Of a stretch of DNA of 64,000 nucleotides, positions 59,036-64,000 are shown piece by piece; within the stretch, counting starts at the first letter, position 1, and every line of letters starts with the position of its first letter. The position numbers and the translations under genes were made by a program. The stretch comes from RUG572 sp051884915. GTDB lineage: Bacteria > Verrucomicrobiota > Kiritimatiellia > RFP12 > UBA1067. A model generated the notes under the pieces. It did no database searches, was not told the origin of the DNA, and was given only the letters and a program-made list of their open reading frames with translations. The stretch lies in the NCBI GenBank assembly GCA_051884915.1, contig JBJEWF010000042.1:5520-69519 (forward strand). The letters run 5' to 3'.

Positions 59036-61534
59036 ATGTTCGACAAGACACGGGCGCAGCGGCCGATGCGCGGGAAAACGGTCGCGCTGGCGGGAAACCC
59101 CAACAGCGGCAAGACGACGCTGTTCAACGAATTGACGGGCTCGAACCAGCATGTCGGCAACTGGCCGGGCGTGACGGTGGAGGAGAAGAACGGGACGCTG
59201 AAGGGGAACCGGGACGTGGTCGTGCAGGATCTGCCCGGCATCTATTCCCTTTCGCCCTACTCGCCGGAAGAGCGCGTGTCGCGCGACTTTCTGGTGAAAC
59301 GGCGGCCGGATGCGGTCCTGAACATCGTGGACGGCATGAACATCGAGCGCAACCTCTATCTCACCACGCAGCTGGCCGAACTTGGCATTCCGCTGGTGGT
59401 GGCCGTCAACATGATGGATCTGGTGGACCGCGCGGGCGACCGGATCGACTTCGCGAAACTCGGGAGCTGCCTCAACTGCAAGGTCGTGGGCATCAGCGCG
59501 CAGAAGGGCCGGGGCTGCCGCGAGGCGGTGGCGGCGGCGCTCGATCTGGCGGCGGCGGACGGAGCCGGCGAGGCGCCGCGCGTCTTCACGGGCCGGGTGG
59601 AGCAGACGATCGCGCGCATCGAGGCGCTCATCCGGGACGGCGTGCCGGCGGCCTCCCGGCGGTGGTGCGCGGTCAAGGTCTTCGAGCGCGACGCGGAAGC
59701 GATCGCCGGGATGGGACTCTCCGCCGACGTCCTGGCCCGCGCCGAGGAATCGGTCAAGGCCTGCGAACGGGAACTGGACGACGACGCGGAGTCGATCATC
59801 ACGGGCCAGCGCTACGCGTTCATCCAGAACGTCGTCGCCGCGTGCGTCGTGAAGAACGCGAAGCGGGCGGGGCGCGCGAAGCTGTCCGACCGGATCGACC
59901 GGTTCGTGACGAACCGTCTGCTGGCCATCCCGGTCTTCTGCCTCTCGCTGCTCGCGATGTACTGGCTCGCCGTGGCGGGGAATGGCCCGGGCACGCTGAT
60001 GACGGACTGGGCGAACGACGGCCTGCTGGGTGACGGGTGGTTCCTGCCGTTCAGCCAGCACGTCTGCGCGAAAGGCCCCTACCAGGGGCTGACGTGGGAG
60101 GAGGCCTCCGAACGGTATGCCCGGCCGGGCAAGATCGTCGAGGTCTTCGAGGGGAAGTTCGACGATCCGGAGTCGATTACGGCGGAGTCGGCGAAGGACA
60201 CGCGCGTGACGGTTCGCCTGGAGGACGAGGAGTCGGGCGAGGTCCTGGAGGACGAGGACGGCAACCGGCAGGAATGGGTCGTGGGCTACGCCGAGTATGC
60301 CGCGGCCAAGGCGGTCGAGGCGCCCGAGGAGGGCGACTTCGGCATCTGGATCCCGGGCGTCGCCGCGATCTGCGGCGAGCTTTGCGGGAAACTGGGCCTT
60401 GAAGAGGGCGGCCTGGCCTACGCGCTCGTGAACGACGGCCTCGTCGGCGGCGTCTGCACCGTGCTGGGCTTCGTGCCGGTCATCGCGATCGTCTTCCTCT
60501 TCCTCGCGTTCCTGGAGGACTGCGGCTACATGGCGCGCGTGGCCTTCATCATGGACCGCCTCTTCCGGGGATTCGGCCTGAGCGGCAAGAGCTTCATCCC
60601 CATGCTCGTGGGCAAGGGGTGCGGCGTGCCGGCCGTGATGGCCGCCCGGACGATCGAGAACGTGCGCGACCAGCGCATGACGGTCATCCTGGCCACCTTC
60701 ATGCCGTGCGGGGCGAAGACGGTGATCATCACGATGTTCACCGCCTGCTTCTTCCGCGACTTCTGGTGGGTCGCGGCGGCGATGGACCTGCTGGGCGTCG
60801 CGATCATCCTGCTGGGCGGCATCGCCCTCAAGAAGACGCGGCTGTTCGCCGGCGAGGCGGCCCCGTTCGTGATGGAGCTGCCCGCCTACCATCTGCCGAC
60901 GTTCAAGGGCGTCGTCCTCCGCACGTGGGAGCGCGTGAAGGCCTACGTCTGGAAGGCCGGCCTGATCATCTTCCCGGCCTGCGTGGCGCTGACGCTGATG
61001 ATGACCTTCGACTGGCGCCTCGACGTGGTGGGCGACGAGCTCGACCGGTCCATTCTCGCCTCCATCGGCGGCTGGATCGCGTGGTTCTTCGCGCCGCTGG
61101 GCTTCGGCAACTGGCAGGGCGCGATGGCGACCGTTTCGGCCGAAATCGCGAAGGAACAGGCGACGGCGACCCTGGCGATGGTCGCGGGCGGCGACGGCAG
61201 CGCGGCGGCGAACGTCATCCAGCTGTTCAAGAGTTTCGCCGGCGACGCGCTGTACAAGGTCAGCGCGCTCTCCTTCCTGCTCTTCAACCTCTTCGTGCCG
61301 CCGTGCGCGGTGGCGATCGTGAACACGTTCAAGGAAATGGGCGCGCCGAAGTGGGGGTGGTTCGCCGTCACGTTCCAGCTCTTCGTGGGGTACGTTCTCG
61401 CGCTCAACGCGTTCCAGATCGGCTCGCTGATCGTGGCGGGGTCGTTTGGGGTGTGGACGGCGCTGACGGTTCTGGTGGACCTGTTCGTCGTGTGGATGGT
61501 CGTCCGTCCGGCCCGAAAGGAGCGTGTCCGGTGA
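59036..61534 (+). CDS. feoB: Ferrous iron transporter FeoB with acidic periplasmic-loop insertion
   Basis: An 832-residue inner-membrane Fe2+ transporter with an N-terminal G domain: G1 GNPNSGKTT (20-28), G2/G3 VTVEEKNG and DLPGIYSLSPYSPEE, and NMMD as G4. The membrane part has the Gate motifs (VGKGCGVPAVMAAR, FMPCGAKTVIITMF) with conserved Cys. Between the first and second membrane helices lies an extra loop of about 75 residues with an acidic cluster near 395-410 (LEDEESGEVLEDEDG) not found in standard FeoB. AGGAGAGG precedes the ATG. It overlaps the downstream Cys-rich gene by 4 bp. Confidence 0.96.
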   Translation: MFDKTRAQRPMRGKTVALAGNPNSGKTTLFNELTGSNQHVGNWPGVTVEEKNGTLKGNRDVVVQDLPGIYSLSPYSPEERVSRDFLVKRRPDAVLNIVDGMNIERNLYLTTQLAELGIPLVVAVNMMDLVDRAGDRIDFAKLGSCLNCKVVGISAQKGRGCREAVAAALDLAAADGAGEAPRVFTGRVEQTIARIEALIRDGVPAASRRWCAVKVFERDAEAIAGMGLSADVLARAEESVKACERELDDDAESIITGQRYAFIQNVVAACVVKNAKRAGRAKLSDRIDRFVTNRLLAIPVFCLSLLAMYWLAVAGNGPGTLMTDWANDGLLGDGWFLPFSQHVCAKGPYQGLTWEEASERYARPGKIVEVFEGKFDDPESITAESAKDTRVTVRLEDEESGEVLEDEDGNRQEWVVGYAEYAAAKAVEAPEEGDFGIWIPGVAAICGELCGKLGLEEGGLAYALVNDGLVGGVCTVLGFVPVIAIVFLFLAFLEDCGYMARVAFIMDRLFRGFGLSGKSFIPMLVGKGCGVPAVMAARTIENVRDQRMTVILATFMPCGAKTVIITMFTACFFRDFWWVAAAMDLLGVAIILLGGIALKKTRLFAGEAAPFVMELPAYHLPTFKGVVLRTWERVKAYVWKAGLIIFPACVALTLMMTFDWRLDVVGDELDRSILASIGGWIAWFFAPLGFGNWQGAMATVSAEIAKEQATATLAMVAGGDGSAAANVIQLFKSFAGDALYKVSALSFLLFNLFVPPCAVAIVNTFKEMGAPKWGWFAVTFQLFVGYVLALNAFQIGSLIVAGSFGVWTALTVLVDLFVVWMVVRPARKERVR

Positions 61535-61668
61535 ATCTCGCGTCGGCAATCGTGATCGCGGCCGTCTGCGTTCTGGCGGGAATCGCCGTCCGGCACGGCC
61601 TCAGGCGGACGAAAGGCTGCGCCTGCGGCTGCGCGGGATGCGGAAAGGTTTGCCGCAACGGCAAGTAA
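61531..61668 (+). CDS. FeoB-associated Cys-rich membrane mini-protein
   Basis: A 45-residue protein: one N-terminal membrane helix (LASAIVIAAVCVLAGIAV) followed by a basic stretch and the cysteine cluster CACGCAGCGKVC. This is the arrangement of the FeoB-associated Cys-rich family found after feoB in many anaerobes. The GTG 61531 overlaps the feoB stop and has an AAAGGAG site, so it is translated with FeoB. The cysteines may bind iron or an Fe-S cluster and act as a FeoC-like accessory; that role is inferred. Confidence 0.85.
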   Translation: MNLASAIVIAAVCVLAGIAVRHGLRRTKGCACGCAGCGKVCRNGK

Positions 61669-61701
61669 AGGAAAAGACAAGGAAGAAGAGGAAAAGGAAA
61701 A

Positions 61702-62634
61702 ATGAACTCAAAGCACATGATGATGATGGCCTGTGCAGTCGCGCTCTGCGGCGGTGTTCAGGCCCAGGAGGCGGACGGCGAAAAGCGGGAGGCGCCCGAC
61801 GGATGGGCATGGGCGCCGGGCGAGGGGCTTACCTTCGCGGAAGATCCGGTCGTGTCGGCGGAGGCGAGCCTGTCCTTCGACTCGAAGTTCATGAGCTACG
61901 GTCTCGTGGACAACAAGGACCCGATCGTCACGCCGGCGGCGGCCGTGACGTTCTTCGACCTGCTGACGTTCGACTGCGCCGCGCTCTTCGACACGACGAA
62001 ATACGGCCGGAAGGCCGGATACGGCAACCGGGGCGGACGGTACATCGAGTTCGATTCCGGCGTGTCCCTCGCGCACGCCTTCAGCCCCGACGACTACGCC
62101 TTTCTCCCGACCACGGTCGAACTGTCGCTCGGCTACGTCTACGAGTACCATCCGCGGAGCATGGGCGGCGGGACGGGCGAGCCGGGCGACGATACGCAGT
62201 TCGTGACCTTCTCGATCGCGCTGCCGGATCTCTGGATCGAGCCGACGCTGGCGTTCGAGCGCGACATCGACCGCGACAACGGCACCTACGTGAACCTCGA
62301 ACTCGGCCACACCTTCGCGCTCGTCGACGGCGCGGGCGAGGACGACGACCCGGTCCTCGCGTTCCGTCCGTCGGTCGCGCAGGGCATCGGCAACACGCAG
62401 CGGACGCGCGGCTACGACCTCGCGGAAGACCATGGCGGCCTGATGGATCTCTGCGTCAAGGGCGAACTCACCTGGAACCTGGGCGGCGGCGTGGCGCTGT
62501 CCGGCTACGTGGCCTACTACGACTACGTGTTCGACAGCACGTTGCGCGAGGGCGCGCGCGCGTACGAGGCGACCGGCCGCGACGACACCTCCTGGCACTT
62601 CGTCGGCGGGCTGTGCGCCTCCGTGTCGTTCTGA
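61702..62634 (+). CDS. Outer-membrane β-barrel candidate downstream of feo
   Basis: A 310-residue exported protein with a signal peptide ending near GVQAQE. The mature part alternates amphipathic strands and turns (VSAEASLSFDSKFMSYGLVDNKD, TTVELSLGYVYEY, IEPTLAFERDIDRDNGTYVNLELGHTFALV) and ends in Phe (CASVSF), as expected of an outer-membrane barrel assembled by BamA. The SFDSKFMSYG start resembles TorF/Gcw_chp-type barrels. It begins 33 bp after the Cys-rich gene with GGAAAAGGAAAA ahead, so it probably belongs to the feo transcript and may let iron or an iron ligand cross the outer membrane. That link is inference. Confidence 0.75.
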   Translation: MNSKHMMMMACAVALCGGVQAQEADGEKREAPDGWAWAPGEGLTFAEDPVVSAEASLSFDSKFMSYGLVDNKDPIVTPAAAVTFFDLLTFDCAALFDTTKYGRKAGYGNRGGRYIEFDSGVSLAHAFSPDDYAFLPTTVELSLGYVYEYHPRSMGGGTGEPGDDTQFVTFSIALPDLWIEPTLAFERDIDRDNGTYVNLELGHTFALVDGAGEDDDPVLAFRPSVAQGIGNTQRTRGYDLAEDHGGLMDLCVKGELTWNLGGGVALSGYVAYYDYVFDSTLREGARAYEATGRDDTSWHFVGGLCASVSF

Positions 62635-62736
62635 CGCGCGGCCTCGCGCCGGGCGTTCCGGACCTGTTCCGGCGCCCGACGCGGCGTGGGCGCCAGCTGC
62701 GCAGGGGGCGCCCGTTCTGACGGCATGCGCCCCCCT

Positions 62737-62812
62737 GCCCACAAGATCCGCCTGTCGGTACCGGGTCGTTTCGTCCGGGATCGCACGGCGCCGACAGGCG
62801 GATCTTGTGGGC
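62737..62812. repeat. Perfect 22-bp inverted repeat
   Basis: Arms at 62737-62758 and 62791-62812 are exact complements and enclose 32 bases. In RNA this would be a very stable hairpin with a large loop. There is no T-run immediately after it, so it is not a simple terminator. Confidence 0.85.
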
Positions 62813-62829
62813 GTTGCTTTTGTCCGGCG

Positions 62830-62863
62830 CTCGCCCTGCCCCACAAGGGGATGGCGAGGTTTT
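62830..62863 (+). terminator. Candidate intrinsic terminator
   Basis: Outer stem CTCGCC/GGCGAG (62830-62835, 62853-62858) and inner CCCC-ACAA-GGGG are followed by GTTTTC. It could terminate the feo/barrel transcript about 200 bp after the last stop. Confidence 0.5.
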
Positions 62864-62947
62864 CGTCCCGTTGGCCGGCGCGATTTCGCCTTCTGCGGAA
62901 CTGCGTGTCGCGGCATGACGATTTTCCCCCAGTTCCGCCAGAAACTG

Positions 62948-62956
62948 TGCTATAAT
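62948..62956 (+). promoter_or_regulatory. Extended -10 promoter (TGC-TATAAT)
   Basis: A perfect TGC-TATAAT about 90 bp before the gene at 63047, with a long leader that contains a small open frame at 62991. Confidence 0.65.
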
Positions 62957-62990
62957 ATCCGCTCACTTTCCGTTCCGGCGGAGATTGACA

Positions 62991-63032
62991 ATGTGGCATT
63001 TCGTCGGCAAACGGATGAATCCCGATAATTAA
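62991..63032 (+). CDS. Possible 13-residue leader peptide
   Basis: ATG 62991 to TAA 63032 encodes MWHFVGKRMNPDN, preceded by CGGCGGAG at a workable distance and lying in the leader between the promoter and the next gene. An aromatic/basic start (W-H-F) might serve attenuation, but no alternative hairpins are evident. It may be chance. Confidence 0.2.
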   Translation: MWHFVGKRMNPDN

Positions 63033-63046
63033 GGGGTAAAACGGAA

Positions 63047-63838
63047 ATGGCGCGAGAAAAAAATGCCGAGGACCGGGCGGGGCGTCCAGCGAGGCTCCTG
63101 CTGCGGGGCCTGTTGCTGGCGGCAGGGCTGTCGCTCGCCGGTTCCGGTCGGGCGGTCACGGTGGGCGAGGATGCCGTGGTGATGACGGTGTCGAGCGCCG
63201 GCCCCGACCGTTATGCCGATGCGGCGCCGGCGGTCGACGGCGAATATTACGCGCTGGTGGCGCTGGCTTCGGATGCGTCATTCGCCGGTTTTGCCGCGGA
63301 TGGGACGCTGGTGGACGGCGCGAATTCGCGCGTGCTTTTCAAATTGCCGTTGGCGCGCGGCGGGCGCTGCCCGAAAACGGAGGTGGCGATAGACAAATCG
63401 GAACTGCGCACGGGCGAGCGGCTGATGCTCGCGCTGCTGGACACGCGGGCGACGGCGCGTTCCGGGGCGGCGTTCCGGGTGGACGGCTGGTCGGCGGTCG
63501 CCGCGCCGCAGACGACACCGGCATCCGGCTTTGGTGCGCTGTCGGGCGCCAGTTCGGCTGCGATGGTCCGTTCCGCCGTGCCGGCGGACGCGCCGGCGCC
63601 GCGGATTGCGGCGATTCGCCGCGAGGGATCGGAAGTGGTGCTGACCGTGGCCGATACGCTGAACGTGCTCGACTACAATGTCGCGGCGGGGTCGGCGCCG
63701 GGGCGGATGGACGTTTCCCGGGCGGCGCGGTCGGCGGTGGCCGGCGACGCGCAGCGGACGATCGAACTGCGCGTGGGCGTGGACGCGGGTGCGGCGTGCG
63801 GCTTCTTCCGGGTCGTGCGTGATGGAGGTGCGCAATGA
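63047..63838 (+). CDS. Exported protein of unknown function
   Basis: A 263-residue protein I do not recognise. The N-terminus is basic (RPARLLLRGLL) followed by a signal-peptide-like helix ending near GSGRA. The rest is Ala/Gly/Val-rich with alternating strands and no cysteine-rich or catalytic motif. TKxEVAIDKSELRTGERLMLALLDTR and the ending GAACGFFRVVRD suggest β-sandwich folds and the F-F-R-V-x-x C-terminus common in secreted PVC proteins. Its stop overlaps the start of the next gene (ATGA), so the two form a translationally coupled pair of exported proteins. Confidence 0.7.
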   Translation: MAREKNAEDRAGRPARLLLRGLLLAAGLSLAGSGRAVTVGEDAVVMTVSSAGPDRYADAAPAVDGEYYALVALASDASFAGFAADGTLVDGANSRVLFKLPLARGGRCPKTEVAIDKSELRTGERLMLALLDTRATARSGAAFRVDGWSAVAAPQTTPASGFGALSGASSAAMVRSAVPADAPAPRIAAIRREGSEVVLTVADTLNVLDYNVAAGSAPGRMDVSRAARSAVAGDAQRTIELRVGVDAGAACGFFRVVRDGGAQ

Positions 63839-64000
63839 AGTTCCGGGTGACGATGTTGTCTGCGCTGTTCGCCGCCGTCGCGGCGGCGACGGAGGTGGAG
63901 ACGCTGAACGGACCCAATCTGCTGGGGCTCGTGCGGCTAACCAGCGCCGCCGAATATCTGCCGCTGGCGGTCGCGTGGGGCGCCGTCGGGCATGGCGACG
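63835..64000 (+). CDS. Exported protein, 3'-partial at window edge
   Basis: The first 55 residues show a signal peptide (FRVTMLSALFAAVAAATEVE) and the start of a mature protein, ETLNGPNLLGLVRLTSAAEYLPLAVAWG. ATG 63835 overlaps the previous stop and has GGAGGT upstream. The opening recalls secreted proteins of Kiritimatiellota-type genomes beginning with an N-x-x-G-V-R-x-x-S pattern; function unknown. The gene continues beyond the window. Confidence 0.75.
   Translation, partial: MKFRVTMLSALFAAVAAATEVETLNGPNLLGLVRLTSAAEYLPLAVAWGAVGHGD

Larger units (their letters stand above)
62635..62940. other. Gene-free region dense in inverted repeats
   Basis: No gene is evident. Three structures follow in a row: an imperfect palindrome (62701-62711 with 62727-62738), a perfect 22-bp inverted repeat (62737-62758 with 62791-62812), and a terminator-like hairpin (62830-62863). 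The CCACAAG core occurs in both the second and the third element. Confidence 0.7.

Noticed and set aside
58565..61549. Long minus-strand frame opposite feoA-feoB
   Set aside because: FeoA and FeoB are unambiguous on the plus strand; the antisense product is His/Arg-rich and featureless.
1..64000. CRISPR arrays, insertion sequences, tRNA or rRNA genes
   Set aside because: No regularly spaced repeats, transposase motifs or rRNA-like sequence were seen; tRNAs could still be missed without a covariance search.

Overview
The window is about 64 kb of a GC-rich, gene-dense chromosome from a Gram-negative bacterium. LpxD, lipoproteins with lipoboxes, LpoB/YcfL-type envelope proteins and a β-barrel candidate indicate an outer membrane. 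Tat-exported Gfo/Idh/MocA oxidoreductases and sugar isomerases, a secreted β-helix protein and giant secreted FAD/β-strand proteins resemble gene content I associate with the Kiritimatiellota/Verrucomicrobiota (PVC group). That placement is inference; no rRNA or tRNA gene is visible. I saw no transposase, integrase, phage gene or CRISPR array.

Layout. 0-8.2 kb: citrate synthase (5' end outside the window), IolB, an FGGY sugar kinase, a long nucleoside kinase and a secreted β-helix protein on the + strand, meeting a trxB-trxA pair on the - strand. 8.4-17.4 kb: VOC protein, lone DhaK, phosphoesterase, Tat-lipoprotein oxidoreductase, UbiA-like membrane enzyme, aminotransferase, YchF, SMP-30 lactonase-like protein and a NahK-like sugar kinase. 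17.4-21.8 kb, - strand: yifB/comM, comEC and a DUF2851 gene, a DNA-uptake-flavoured operon. 22-24.5 kb: an Hsp20 pair, then an orphan OmpR-type regulator preceded by 20-bp direct repeats. 24.8-28 kb: KDPG aldolase, a Tat-exported TIM-barrel isomerase and a Tat-exported oxidoreductase. 28.1-33.6 kb: a SWIM protein coupled to mfd, then hisH-hisF.

33.6-43.8 kb is the most unusual region: a papain-fold membrane protein with a 13-residue C-terminal repeat, followed by eight tightly packed genes for exported proteins (YcfL, LpoB, a CsgG/FlgT-like protein, two paralogous LPP20-like proteins, a TPR protein, a surface-repeat protein and a COG3014-type lipoprotein). YcfL, LpoB and COG3014 neighbours are known from proteobacteria; the expanded set here looks like a dedicated envelope machine.

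43.8-47.9 kb: lpxD, a polyprenol-phosphate mannosyltransferase, a polyprenyl-phosphate phosphoribosyltransferase-like UbiA protein and folC. 47.9-58.2 kb, - strand: two secreted proteins of about 2,200 and 1,130 residues sharing their N-terminus, C-terminal tail and duplicated upstream DNA. 58.5-62.6 kb: a ferrous-iron locus (feoA, feoA, feoB, a Cys-rich mini-protein) and an outer-membrane β-barrel candidate. The window ends with a cluster of inverted repeats and two secreted proteins, the last cut by the window edge.

Promoters: an extended -10 of the form TGN-TATAAT recurs at at least eight gene fronts, several so close to the start codon that the mRNA should be leaderless or nearly so.
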